NCBI GenBank assembly: GCA_023150835.1
Contig: JAKLKB010000004.1
Coordinates: 93,301-157,300 of the forward strand
Source of the DNA: Myxococcota bacterium
GTDB taxonomy: Bacteria; Myxococcota_C; UBA6777
DNA length: 64,000 bases
Reading direction: 5' to 3'
Shown: piece by piece, positions 16,150 to 26,600 of the stretch
How positions within the stretch are numbered: position 1 is the first letter of the stretch
Layout of the letters: every line of letters starts with the position of its first letter
Made by a program: the position numbers and the translations under genes
Notes under the pieces: model-generated
What the model was told of the DNA's origin: nothing
Database searches by the model: none
Seen by the model: the letters and a program-made list of their open reading frames with translations, nothing else

Positions 16150-17415
16150 ATGATCGCGATACCCTCATCCACCACGACAAACCGCTCATGGTTCGGTGGC
16201 CTTGCGCTCTCGGTGCTTTGCTTTGCCCTGCTTCCGTGGGCCTACGGAAGCCCACCCACCACCCAGCCCTCACGCCTCACTTCTACAACAGCGCCATCCA
16301 AACAGCCCTCTGTTTCGCGCCGTTCGCTCGCCCCTCAGCCTCTGCCCACGCCGCCACAGGGCTACATCCCCGCCTCCCCTCGCCAACTTACCTCCCAAGG
16401 GGTCAACGGAGAGGCCTATTTTTCACCCGATGGAAAAAAACTGATCTTTCAATCCTACGGAAGAAAAGAACACGCCCATACACAAATCTACATCCTTGAC
16501 CTCCAAAATGGAAAAGAAACGCGCCTTACCAACCATGACGGCGATGATACATGTTCTTATTTCCATCCAAACGGAAAGAGTATCCTTTACGCCTCGACCG
16601 TTGATGAAGTCAGAGAATCTTACCACTTCCGTTTTTTCGCCCCCTCTTGGGTCGCCAAGCACCGCGCACAACGCGAACAAGCTGCCAAGTCCCAAAAATG
16701 GGGCAAAAAAAACCGCGCAAAACACAAACGAACCTACACTTGGGTCTACAAACCCTACGAGATCTATCTTGCGGGGCTTGATGGCAAAAATCCCCGACGC
16801 CTGACCCACGCCAACGGCTATGATGCCGAAGGAACCTACAGCACCGATGGAAAGCATATCATCTTTAGCTCCCACCGCGACGGCGACCAAGAGCTTTACT
16901 TGATGAACGCAGACGGCACAGCCCAACGCCGCCTCACTTGGCGCAAAGGCAACGATGGTGGCCCCTTCCTCTCCCCCAGCGGAAAAGCCGTGACTTGGCG
17001 CTCTTTTGACGTCAAAGGCAATTCCCAGATCTTTGTGGCCGACCTGCAAGACGCAACACTCCGCAATATCCGCCAATTGACCTTCAAATCGGGCATCCAC
17101 TGGGCACCCTTCTGGCATCCCTCCGAAAAATGGGTTCTTTTCAGCGCCAACAGCGACGACCGCAAAAACTTTGAACTCTATCTCGTCAACACCGAAGGAA
17201 CCTGCCTCAAACGCCTGACTTACAGCCACGCTCAAGATGTCTTGCCCGTCTTCTCCCCTGATGGGAAACAGATCGCTTTTACAGCCCGAAAAGGCCGATA
17301 CAGCCAGCTTTACATCATGCCTTTTGTGATGCCCAGCCACTGCGAAGATCCTCGCCTCCACCGCACTCCCCAAAGCCTTCTCCACTTCCCTCCACCCCCA
17401 CCTCAAAAACACTAA
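16150..17415 (+). CDS. Exported TolB-like PD40 beta-propeller protein
   Basis: A 421-residue exported protein. ATG 16,150 follows ACAGGAG. The N-terminus WFGGLALSVLCFALLPWAYG is a signal peptide. About six PD40 blades follow, each with a FSPDG or FHPNG turn: YFSPDGKKLIFQS, YFHPNGKSILYAS, YSTDGKHIIFSS, LSPSGKAVTWRS, FWHPSEKWVLFSA and VFSPDGKQIAFTA. Each is paired with an IYILDLQNGKETRLT-like strand. This is the TolB propeller repeat without the TolB N-terminal domain, and no tol genes are nearby. It probably binds a protein or cell-wall partner in the periplasm. A Lys/Arg-rich insertion (KWGKKNRAKHKR) interrupts one blade. The actual role is unknown. Confidence 0.75.
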   Translation: MIAIPSSTTTNRSWFGGLALSVLCFALLPWAYGSPPTTQPSRLTSTTAPSKQPSVSRRSLAPQPLPTPPQGYIPASPRQLTSQGVNGEAYFSPDGKKLIFQSYGRKEHAHTQIYILDLQNGKETRLTNHDGDDTCSYFHPNGKSILYASTVDEVRESYHFRFFAPSWVAKHRAQREQAAKSQKWGKKNRAKHKRTYTWVYKPYEIYLAGLDGKNPRRLTHANGYDAEGTYSTDGKHIIFSSHRDGDQELYLMNADGTAQRRLTWRKGNDGGPFLSPSGKAVTWRSFDVKGNSQIFVADLQDATLRNIRQLTFKSGIHWAPFWHPSEKWVLFSANSDDRKNFELYLVNTEGTCLKRLTYSHAQDVLPVFSPDGKQIAFTARKGRYSQLYIMPFVMPSHCEDPRLHRTPQSLLHFPPPPPQKH

Positions 17416-17469
17416 ACTCCGCTCCCACACAAACACCCCAACCACGAGACACAAAGAAAGGCAGCCTCC

Positions 17470-19497
17470 ATGCCCAACTCAACACGCACCAACCCCCATC
17501 GTCCCCTCCCCCCCGCGCCCAACACACCTCACCTCTCCAACACCGCTCCCGTCGCCCCCACCCCAAGCCCTGCCTCCACCCGCGATCCACACCGCTTTGA
17601 GCGTCCCGCTCCAAGTCCCACCAACCCGCACACGCCCCCCGCACACACACCCGCCACTCCTGCCGAACGCTACATGCAGCCCCTTGATCACGGCTTTTGG
17701 AAAGATCCCCAAAGCACCGCACCCATCGGCAAGATCAACGGCTACATCGACTTTGCCGTCCAAAACTACGAGTACCACAAAAAGATGGCTGTCGAAGTCC
17801 AAGTCGAGCGCGAAGACGGAAGCACCGAGCGTTACCTCTATCGCCCCCAATACAAAGGCAAACTCCCCGATGGCCGCGAAAAATGGGGCGTCGATCCGAT
17901 CTCCATCTTCCCCGATATCCCGGGCCGATCTGCTGTCAAAGAAGTCCGCTTTTCTTATAAGGTACAAGCCGACGTCGATCACGACGGACAACGCGACCTT
18001 TGCGTCTCCCACAACTTCTACAAGATCGCCGACGCCAACGCGCTGCGGACTCCCTCCACACAACTTGGCTCACCCGCTCCCACCGCTCAAAATCCCGAAG
18101 CCATCGCCCCTCTCGCCGATCCCTCACGCATCCACAACGCCGCAGCTTCCCTCAAAGACACCGTCCCACCCGTCGAAGTCTACTTCGCTCCCTACCAACA
18201 CCCCGAACGCGCTTTGATCGCCGAGATCGACAAAGTCATCCAAGCCAAACGCCTTGACCCACAAAGCCACCACAGCATCCATGCTTCTGTCTTCAACATC
18301 AACGACCCCGAGATCGCAAACAAACTGATCGAAGCCCATCAAACTGGCGTGGAGGTCAAACTGCTCACCGCCGCCCACCAGATGGATCCCAACAAAGCCT
18401 ATCAACTCGAATACAAGCGACTCCAACAAGCCGGTGTCCCCGTCATCGGCATCGCACGCGACGAGATGTTTGCCTCCAATCATACAAAGTTTGCGATCTT
18501 TGACGGACACACCGTGACTACAGGTTCTTACAATTGGGAAAGCCGCTCGAACGACGAAAACAATGAAAATATGATGATCTTGCGTTCTCCTGCCGTCGCG
18601 GCTCTCTACGAAGATATCTTCCGAGGCGTCGCGGGTGAAGCCCAAGTCGACCGCTCCATCCAACCTCTCGACAAAGTCAACGTCCTCTACTCCCAGCAAC
18701 ACAACGTCCCCAAAGCCATCTACGACGAGATCGAAAAAGCCAAAGACAGCATCACCCTCTCGATGTTCACCTTGCGCTCCCTCCAATTCGAGGACGCAGG
18801 ACAGCACAAAGATATCCTTGATGCACTGATCCGCGCTCAACAACGCGGTGTCAAAGTCTCGATCCTTCTTGAGAAAAATATTGCAGATGCGGGTGAATAT
18901 TACGGACGCCTTACAGAAAATGATCCGACCGACGAACGCCTTGCACAACACGGCATCGAGATCGTCAAGATCAAAACCAACTTCAACAACAACCCCTATG
19001 CGGCCATGCACCACAAGTTCGCCGTGTTTGACGGCCAAACCACCATGACGGGAGCCTACAATTGGTACGCAGGGAGCCAAGTGTCCGACGACGACTTGAT
19101 CGTGATCCGCGACACCGATATCGCCCAACGCTACCTCGGCGAAGTCACCAACCTACGCCGACACTACGATCCCGACTTCGATCCAAGCAGCGTCCCCCAC
19201 ACCCAAGTCGCCTTCTCCGTCCAACACCCCCACACCCGACCCGGAGACCAAGTCTACCTCGTCGGCGATATCCCCGAGCTTGGCGGATGGGATCTCGACA
19301 AGGGCATCCGCCTCAACGCAAACGACTGGCCCGACTGGAAGGTCGCTCTCGATATCCCCGCAGGTACGCACTTTGAGTACAAGTTTGTCGTCAAAAACCC
19401 TTGGAGTGGCCGCGTCTGGGAAGCCGGCGCAAACCGCGAACATACCGCCAACTCCAACCAACCCAAGGATGCCCTCTTCGAGCATTTTCGCGGATAG
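17470..19497 (+). CDS. Phospholipase D-like protein with C-terminal CBM20 starch-binding domain
   Basis: A 675-residue protein with two PLD active-site motifs, NHTKFAIFDG...TGSYNW and MHHKFAVFDG...TGAYNW (HxKxxxxD each), about 170 residues apart, so one full two-lobed PLD active site. The last 100 residues (VAFSVQH, YLVGDIPELGGWD, WPDWKVALDIPAG, FEYKFVV) match a CBM20 starch/glycogen-binding fold. A beta domain before the catalytic region (residues about 75-190: INGYIDFAVQNYEYHKKMAVEV, SHNFYKI) resembles a CBM21-like module, less certain. The first 60 residues are Pro/Thr-rich and no signal peptide is visible. The substrate could be a phospholipid, nucleic acid or another phosphodiester held on glycogen. 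A family A element follows the stop by 2 nt. Confidence 0.8.
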   Translation: MPNSTRTNPHRPLPPAPNTPHLSNTAPVAPTPSPASTRDPHRFERPAPSPTNPHTPPAHTPATPAERYMQPLDHGFWKDPQSTAPIGKINGYIDFAVQNYEYHKKMAVEVQVEREDGSTERYLYRPQYKGKLPDGREKWGVDPISIFPDIPGRSAVKEVRFSYKVQADVDHDGQRDLCVSHNFYKIADANALRTPSTQLGSPAPTAQNPEAIAPLADPSRIHNAAASLKDTVPPVEVYFAPYQHPERALIAEIDKVIQAKRLDPQSHHSIHASVFNINDPEIANKLIEAHQTGVEVKLLTAAHQMDPNKAYQLEYKRLQQAGVPVIGIARDEMFASNHTKFAIFDGHTVTTGSYNWESRSNDENNENMMILRSPAVAALYEDIFRGVAGEAQVDRSIQPLDKVNVLYSQQHNVPKAIYDEIEKAKDSITLSMFTLRSLQFEDAGQHKDILDALIRAQQRGVKVSILLEKNIADAGEYYGRLTENDPTDERLAQHGIEIVKIKTNFNNNPYAAMHHKFAVFDGQTTMTGAYNWYAGSQVSDDDLIVIRDTDIAQRYLGEVTNLRRHYDPDFDPSSVPHTQVAFSVQHPHTRPGDQVYLVGDIPELGGWDLDKGIRLNANDWPDWKVALDIPAGTHFEYKFVVKNPWSGRVWEAGANREHTANSNQPKDALFEHFRG

Positions 19498-19499
19498 AT

Positions 19500-19619
19500 T
19501 ATGAAATCCGCCCATCGCGTGCGCCGACACGTAGGGGCAGCCCCCTGTGGCTGCCCAACCATAGGGCGTCTACAGCGGATCACACCTACCCTTCGTGTAC
19601 ACTTCTCTCGGATATCGTA
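19500..19619 (+). repeat. Family A element (copy A4)
   Basis: Starts TTATGAAATCCGCCC, has GTAGGGGCAGCCCCCTGTGG and CTGCCCAACCATAGGGCGTC, and ends CGGATATCGTA. It fills most of the gap between two convergent genes. Confidence 0.85.
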
Positions 19620-19658
19620 AAATATCGCGCCTCACCACAAACAGCCCCTCATCCCCTC

Positions 19659-21257
19659 TCACAACAACGAGCAGATCCCCACAACACAGACTTTGAACAA
19701 GCCCGAACATTTGTTTCCACAACGACCACAGTTGTTCGGATCCGTAAGAAATGTCACACACTTACCGCCGCAGTCACGAGGTTGAAGAAGCGGGCATTCG
19801 CACTTGCCCTTCTCACAGGACTGATTACTGTGACACGCCGCACCGCACCTTCCGCAATGCCGCGTATCATCGCGCAGATTCACACAAGCCTCTCCGCAAC
19901 GTGTGAGTCCCTCTCGGCAAACACACTGCCCTGCTCCACAAACTTCTAGTTTCGAGCAGACTTTGTCACAGGCCCCGCAATGATCGGGATCTTTTTGTAG
20001 ATCGCGGCACGCACCGCCACACGACACATACCCATCCCTGCATCGACAAGCCCCCTGATCACAGATCTGATTTTCCGCGCACTTCGTCGTGCAATCCCCG
20101 CAATGTTGCGGATCGCTTTTCAAATCGACGCATCGCCCATCGCATGAAGACTTGCCCTCTGAACAAGAAAGTACACACTTGCCTTCTTGGCAGCTTTGCT
20201 CGGCCCCACACACCACACCACAACGACCGCAATTCGACGGATCCAACGAGAGATCCGCACAGCGAACTCCGCACAGCGTCCGCCCCACCGCGCAACGGCA
20301 CTCGCTTGGACAAAAAGCCCCTTGACATGCCGAATCGATCGGCAAACAGACCTCTTCGTTTGCACAAAGATTCCCGCACGATCCACAATGCTTTGGCCCC
20401 CATGCCGTCAAGCAGCGCTGCTCACAAACCACCGTGTCACAGCCGCAATCTTCGTCCACCACTCCGTCACAATCGTCGTCCAATCCGTTGCATTTTTCGC
20501 TAGGCAACGGCAAGACTTCGCCTTCGCAAACATCGGACCATTCATTGTTTTCCTTGCAACGCTGCTTGCCTTGTTGGCAGATCCCCACCCCCGCAAACCG
20601 CAGATCTCCCGAATAGCAAGGCCGCTCTTCTCCTGCCTTACAATCGCAGCTTTTGTCTTTCGGGTTGTCGATCTTTCCGTCGCAATCTGTATCCAAACCA
20701 TCGCATTTTTCGGGGCTTGGCAGCACTTGTCCCAAACAGTTCCCCCACCGAAACACCCCATCTTCGGCCACTTCGCAAAGCTGGATCCCTGCGCGACACG
20801 ATCCGACAGGCTCACTCTGCCCCACCAACAAAGGCCCCGCATAACAAGGTCGCTGCGCCCCCAGCGCAAGGCATGTACAAGCGTTGTTTCCGACGTTGTC
20901 GATCTTCCCGTCACAGTCGTTGTCGATCCGATCGCAGATCTCGGCTGTTGGGGTGACTTCACCTTTGCAAACCGACCACACCCCGTCTCTTCCACAAAAC
21001 CGCTCTCCCCACCGACAAGGCGATGTATCGGCGGTTTGTGGAGAGCTGCTGCACCGCTCGATATCACCCGCAACGCACTCCGCCACTTCGCAGGTCTTGT
21101 ATGCGGCATTCGGCAAGTTCAAACAATGCACCGCAGGCGCACTCCCCCTACAGTCTTCGGCTGTTTCGCAAGCTCTCTTCACTTTACCGATGCACCCTCC
21201 CCACAACAACGAGACACTCCACAACACCACACATCCGATCCGCACACCACCACGCAT
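19659..21257 (-). CDS. Cysteine-rich lipoprotein with MopE-like DCDG motifs and HCGxC modules
   Basis: A 532-residue predicted lipoprotein (signal ends SLLWGGC). Residues about 100-260 contain three EKCDGLDxDCDGxIDN-type motifs, the putative metal-binding repeat of MopE/PF11617-like proteins, which are usually predicted to bind Ca or Cu. From residue about 270 the protein is seven to eight HCGxC/NCGxC modules of the kind in the 5378-8323 gene. The combination is typical of myxobacterial surface proteins. It is convergent with the phospholipase D-like gene and divergent from the YgiQ gene. Function unknown. Confidence 0.75.
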   Translation of the reverse strand: MRGGVRIGCVVLWSVSLLWGGCIGKVKRACETAEDCRGSAPAVHCLNLPNAAYKTCEVAECVAGDIERCSSSPQTADTSPCRWGERFCGRDGVWSVCKGEVTPTAEICDRIDNDCDGKIDNVGNNACTCLALGAQRPCYAGPLLVGQSEPVGSCRAGIQLCEVAEDGVFRWGNCLGQVLPSPEKCDGLDTDCDGKIDNPKDKSCDCKAGEERPCYSGDLRFAGVGICQQGKQRCKENNEWSDVCEGEVLPLPSEKCNGLDDDCDGVVDEDCGCDTVVCEQRCLTAWGPKHCGSCGNLCANEEVCLPIDSACQGAFCPSECRCAVGRTLCGVRCADLSLDPSNCGRCGVVCGAEQSCQEGKCVLSCSEGKSSCDGRCVDLKSDPQHCGDCTTKCAENQICDQGACRCRDGYVSCGGACRDLQKDPDHCGACDKVCSKLEVCGAGQCVCREGLTRCGEACVNLRDDTRHCGRCGAACHSNQSCEKGKCECPLLQPRDCGGKCVTFLTDPNNCGRCGNKCSGLFKVCVVGICSLL

Positions 21258-21603
21258 CCATCACCTCGCTCCACACTCGCCTCACAAACAAACCATGCCA
21301 CCACACACCCCAAGCATCCGCGATCTTCGACCACTTGCACCTTTACCACATCGCTCACAAACAAGCCAAGCCGTCACACACCAAGCATCCCCCAAAAAAC
21401 ACCTCTTCACAAGGCTTTACAAAAAACAGGCGCGATCGCACACTCCAGCCCGCAGGAAAGGTCTGTACAACACCGCACACGCCCCCCCACAAGACCAAAG
21501 ACCACAAGACCAGACCCTCTGCACACCACCCATGCCCGCAAACAAGGCCCGTCCTCTTCACAGCGACGCGCTCCTGCGCGGCTTTTGCAAACGAGAAAAA
21601 AAC

Positions 21604-23640
21604 ATGTCCGCCCCACGCACACGTTCTTTAACCGACTGGCTTCCCACCACCCCCAAAGAGGCCCAACTTCGCGGCTGGGATGAACTCGATGTGATCTTGG
21701 TTTCGGGTGATGCCTATATCGATCACCCCGCGTTTGGCACCGCTGTGATCGGTCGCCTCATCGAAAGTATGGGCCTGCGTATCGCTCTCGTCTGCCAACC
21801 CAACTGGAAAGACGATCTGCGCGACTTCAAAAAGTTTGGCCCACCTCGCCTTTTCTTCGGTGTCACCGCTGGCTGCATGGACTCCATGGTCAACAAATAC
21901 ACCGCAGGCAAACGCCTTCGCTCCAACGACGCCTACACACCAAGCGGTGAATCGGGCTTTCGCCCTGACTACGCAGCCACCGCCTACTCCCGCATCCTCA
22001 AACAACTCTACCCCGAAACACCCGTACTGATCGGCGGGATCGAAGCCTCCCTTCGGCGCGTCACTCACTACGACTATTGGTCCGATCAAGTCAAACCCTC
22101 CATCCTGATCGACAGCAACGCCGACCTCCTTGTCTACGGCATGGGCGAACAACCCCTCCGCGAGATCGTCCGCCTCCTCCAAAAAGGCGTCCCCTTTGAA
22201 AGCCTCAAAACCATCCCCCAAACCGCTTTCGCTCAACCTCGCCAAGAAGCCCTCCCCAAACACAAACAATGGCAAAGCTTCGCCCTCGCAAGCCACGAAG
22301 ATTGCCTCAACAACAAAAAAGTGTACGCCCGTAACTTTAAATACGTCGAGCAAGAATCCAATAAACAATTTGCTCGACGTCTGACACAAGATTGCGGTGA
22401 GTCGACGGTGGTGATCAACCCACCCTTTCAAACCATGACCGAAAAAGAGATCGATACCTCTTTCGATCTGCCTTATACCCGACTCCCTCACCCCAAATAC
22501 GCCAAACGCGGGCCGATCCCTGCCTACGAGATGATCAAGTTTTCCGTCAATATGCACCGTGGATGCTTCGGTGGCTGTAGCTTTTGCACCATATCTGCCC
22601 ACCAAGGCAAGTTTATCGCCAGCCGCTCGAAAGAATCGATCCTTAAAGAAGTCGATGCCATCACCAAGATGGAGGACTTTCGCGGATACATCAGCGATCT
22701 CGGCGGTCCTTCCGCCAATATGTACAAGATGAAAGGAAAAGTCCAAGAGATCTGCGACCGCTGCGTCAGCCCTTCTTGTATCTTCCCTGTCGTCTGCCAC
22801 AACCTCGACACCAACCACCGACCCATGCTCGAAGTCTATCGCGCAGTCGCTCAACACCCCGATGTCAAAAAAGCCATCGTATCAAGCGGTATCCGATACG
22901 ATCTGTTCATCGACAAAGACCCCGAAGAAGACGCCCAAAACGGCTATACCGCCTACCTCGAACAACTCGTCACCCAACACGTCTCAGGCCGCCTCAAGGT
23001 CGCCCCCGAACATACCTCCGACAACGTCCTCAAGATGATGAGAAAACCTTCGTTCCAGCTTTTCCACAAGTTCAAAGCCCGATTCGACGCCATCTGTGAA
23101 CGCGAACAGATCAACCAACAACTCATCCCCTATTTCATCTCCAGCCACCCCGGCTGCGACCTCAAGGATATGGCCCACCTTGCCGCTGAAACCAAAGAAC
23201 TCGGCTTCCAACTCGAACAAGTCCAAGACTTTACGCCCACCCCCATGACCGTCGCCACCGAGATCTATTACTCTGGTTATCATCCTTACACGCTCAAGGA
23301 GATCAGTACGGCACGCACACACCAACAAAAGACACTTCAACGCCGCTTTTTCTTTTGGCATGAGAAAGAAAATCACTCATGGATCCGCCAAGCCCTCCAA
23401 GAGATCAAGATGGAAAGTCTCGCCAAAAAACTGCTTGATGAACCCTCCCCAACGGCTCCCACTACTTCTGCGATCTCCCGCCCCGCCCACCGCAGCCAAG
23501 AGTCCCCTCCAACAACGCCGCCCAAAGATCGCCCCGCCTCGACCTCCCGCCAAGTCCCCTACCGCGCCCCTCACCCCAAGGCCAAACATCGCGCCCTCCA
23601 AAGTCATCGCTCTCCCCGTCCTCACGGCCCAGAAAGATAA
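21604..23640 (+). CDS. ygiQ: YgiQ-family radical SAM protein (UPF0313)
   Basis: A radical SAM enzyme of unknown reaction. The 678-residue protein begins MSAPRTRSLTDWLP and carries the N-terminal cobalamin-like/UPF0313 region (DVILVSGDAYIDHPAFG, GIEASLRRVTHYDYWSD). The radical SAM cluster motif is CFGGCSFC (CxxxCxxC), followed by SGIRYDL and APEHTSDNVLKMM. The C-terminal 70 residues are a low-complexity Pro/Arg tail. A start further upstream is open in frame but low complexity, so ATG 21,604, where similarity begins, is preferred. The ribosome site is weak. The 3' end overlaps the convergent gene by 19 bp. Confidence 0.9.
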   Translation: MSAPRTRSLTDWLPTTPKEAQLRGWDELDVILVSGDAYIDHPAFGTAVIGRLIESMGLRIALVCQPNWKDDLRDFKKFGPPRLFFGVTAGCMDSMVNKYTAGKRLRSNDAYTPSGESGFRPDYAATAYSRILKQLYPETPVLIGGIEASLRRVTHYDYWSDQVKPSILIDSNADLLVYGMGEQPLREIVRLLQKGVPFESLKTIPQTAFAQPRQEALPKHKQWQSFALASHEDCLNNKKVYARNFKYVEQESNKQFARRLTQDCGESTVVINPPFQTMTEKEIDTSFDLPYTRLPHPKYAKRGPIPAYEMIKFSVNMHRGCFGGCSFCTISAHQGKFIASRSKESILKEVDAITKMEDFRGYISDLGGPSANMYKMKGKVQEICDRCVSPSCIFPVVCHNLDTNHRPMLEVYRAVAQHPDVKKAIVSSGIRYDLFIDKDPEEDAQNGYTAYLEQLVTQHVSGRLKVAPEHTSDNVLKMMRKPSFQLFHKFKARFDAICEREQINQQLIPYFISSHPGCDLKDMAHLAAETKELGFQLEQVQDFTPTPMTVATEIYYSGYHPYTLKEISTARTHQQKTLQRRFFFWHEKENHSWIRQALQEIKMESLAKKLLDEPSPTAPTTSAISRPAHRSQESPPTTPPKDRPASTSRQVPYRAPHPKAKHRALQSHRSPRPHGPER

Positions 23641-26600
23641 ACGTACACCAAAAAGATCAACAGCAAAAACACCGCACCCAACCCCAACGCTTTGATTCCA
23701 CCACTAATCTCAGGCCCCGAAGCCGCAGGATTTCGGGCTTTTTCAGCGGCGAGGCTGCGTTTTTCGCCTGTTTTGCTCGGCGTCGTGGGATGGCCTGCGC
23801 TTGGCCTTGAAGGAGAGGCCAAAGACGCAGACGGCGGAGGCGGCGTACCCGCGACAACAGGCGATCGCCCCCCTGCTGACGCAGCAGGGCGGCCTGCGGC
23901 GGCAGGCGAAGTCTGAGCGGACGAGCGGGGCGCGATCTTTTGCGCTTCTTGCGTATAAGCACCGGGCGGCATCGGCTGAAACAGCGGGATCTTGGACAAA
24001 ACTTCGACAGGTGCAAGCAAGATCTCATCAGGCGGCAAGATCCCACCACCCGCAGGTTTGTGCTGTGGAGCGTGCTGTTGCAGCAAAGCTTGTGCAACAA
24101 ACCGAATCATCGGGCTTTCATCCGCCAGTAGCTTTTGCATCATGGTGCGCCGCCAAACGCCATGCCCGCGTTGCCACAAGGTGTACATCAATTGAAAGCG
24201 CAGCTTTTCGCCAAGCATCGAAGCAGCGGGCGAAAACAGAGCTTCTTCAAACAGCGCACGCCCTTCTTCGGGAGGCAAACAACCGATCATCCAAACCGCG
24301 TGGTGGCGTTGGGCAGCAGGGCGATTGGCATGAAAGATCTCCGAACGCAAAAACCCCGAGGCATCGAATCCTTGCGTTCTCGCCCATGCGGAAAAGACCA
24401 TCTCTTCGATGAACGGGATAAAAGCGAGAGCGCGCTGCCGCAAGCACTGATCCAGCCACCACTGCAAACGCGGCGAAGGATGCAACAACGCTTGGGTCAC
24501 CCACAGATGAAAACTGCGCGGAGATTGCTCGTATTGGAGGTGATCGAGGATCATCGACTCAAGGATATCGGGCGCACAACTCCGCGCAAGATCACAAAAG
24601 ATCTGCCACATCTCCAAAGAAGGCGGATGGTGGTCAAAATACTCAAAGATGATGTGAAACGCCGAAGCAACGCGGGCTTTGTCTGCACGCAATGCGACTT
24701 GGGCAAAGATCTCGGCTTGTTGTTCGCGCAAAGGACCTTCTGGACTCTTGATCAAAAAGCGCGCACACAACGGCAACGACTCAGGAGCCAACTCCGCCAA
24801 CAAGGCCCGCGCCTCTTCTCCGTGTGGGTGCATCCCTTCACGCAAGATATGCGTCATGCGGTGGCGGGTCTTGAGATGGCCGAGCATCTCACGCAGACTC
24901 AACTGGATACGACGCGAGGGATTTTCTTGCGCAATCTTCTCTAAAAAAGAAACCATTTGGCGAACGGATCTCCAATCCGTTGTCTGAAGCTGTGCATCGA
25001 CGATGTCTTTGGAAAGAGAAAGGGCGCTTTCCAAAAGTTCGCGGTTGGGGCTGTCTTGGATCTTGGTGATCAGATCGCGCTGGACGTGTTGAATCGTATC
25101 GGGAGACAACACACGCAACAAACCGCGCCGAACGGCCTTTCCAAACGCATCGGAAGACGAGGCTTGCAACCAATACTGCGCGATCAACGACTCATCCAAC
25201 GCAGCGATCTGTTGGAGGACGCCCAAGACAAATTGCTTGCGCAGAGCATCTTCTTGGATCTGGCCGACCGCTTCGCCAAAACGGGAGAGATCTTCTTGGA
25301 TGGTCTGTTGAGTGACGGGCGCGACAAGATGTTTTGGATCGCGCTGCGACGCTGCGTAAGTCTGCAAACCACGCAATGAGGCTTGCACATAACGCGGAAA
25401 GTTCGGCTGCTGCATCAATTCGCCGAAACGCTGCGAGCGAACGATCTCTTCGATACGCAAAGACTTGGGCCACCGATCGAGCGGAACGTTCGCGGCTTGG
25501 TTCCAATCGATATCGTCGAACGACGGCAACGGCGCAGCGTAGCCCGAAGCATGAGCCTCCACCACAAGCCCCTGCCCTGTCGGGGTCGCCCCACGCGACT
25601 CCACCATTGAGCGCGCATCGCTCGCGCTAAGGTGATCTAACGAAGCCGTCACATCGACAAATCCGCCAAAGTCTTGTTGCGATCCGCTGACGTCGACGCC
25701 TGCGATCGACATACTTTCTTCGCCCTGTCGGGTGACATCAAACATCTCGACCGAATGCGTCGAGGCATCCACCCGATGCCCCGTGATCTGCAACGGATCT
25801 GCCGTTTCCGCAGATCCACTACGAGCCGCAACATCCGATGCAGCGGGAGCCACAACAACCGACGGAACGCCTCCTGAGCGATCCAAAGATCGGCTGTTCT
25901 GGCCTTGTTGTGCGGGTTGAGGTTGCGCGGTACGCAACGCTTGCGCCAACTGCTCTTGCCATGTCAACAAACGGGCGAGTGCTTCGGCGGCTTCGACGCT
26001 CATCTCTTGTTCTTGAGCAGCGCGAGTGTCTCGTTCCGCAGCCGCCAAAAGCTCCGAAAGAGACGGAAGCTGTAGCGGTTCCCCCACTCCACCGATCCCT
26101 TGGGGGCCTTTTGCGGAAAACAGATCTTGGCGTTGCGCCATCGCGTTGGACAACGCATCCAACATGGGATCCGCAGCGGCAGATTCTTCGGCTGCAAACC
26201 CCGATTCGGCTTGCGCGGGTGGGATGTCGGCGAACAATTCGTTGGGCAAAAACTGCGATGGATCGAGGGGTATCGGAACGCTGGTCACGCCTTGCGTATG
26301 CAACACTCCACCCGCTTTGGCGGGCATCTCACCCTGCCAAGGGAGCGGTGCGCCCGAGCCTTCAAAAAAGGGCTGGAGCGGCGCGGGAGCCGCCGCTTCT
26401 TTTTCCATCGTGCGCTTGTTCTGTGGCCCTGCGATCCCCTCCGAAAGCACCTCCAACAACCCACGCGATCCAGATCGCGGCAGAGAGATATCCTCCGAAA
26501 CAGGCATCCCTTCGAGAACTTCAAGCCCCTTCGGAGGAGCCTGCATCCCGCTTCCACTTGAGAATGGCCTTGCACTCGGGGCTTGCCCTTGACTTCCAGA

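Noticed and set aside
20187..21683. Long plus-strand frames opposite the cysteine-rich lipoprotein gene
   Set aside because: They are shadows of the minus-strand gene. The true plus-strand gene starts at 21,604.
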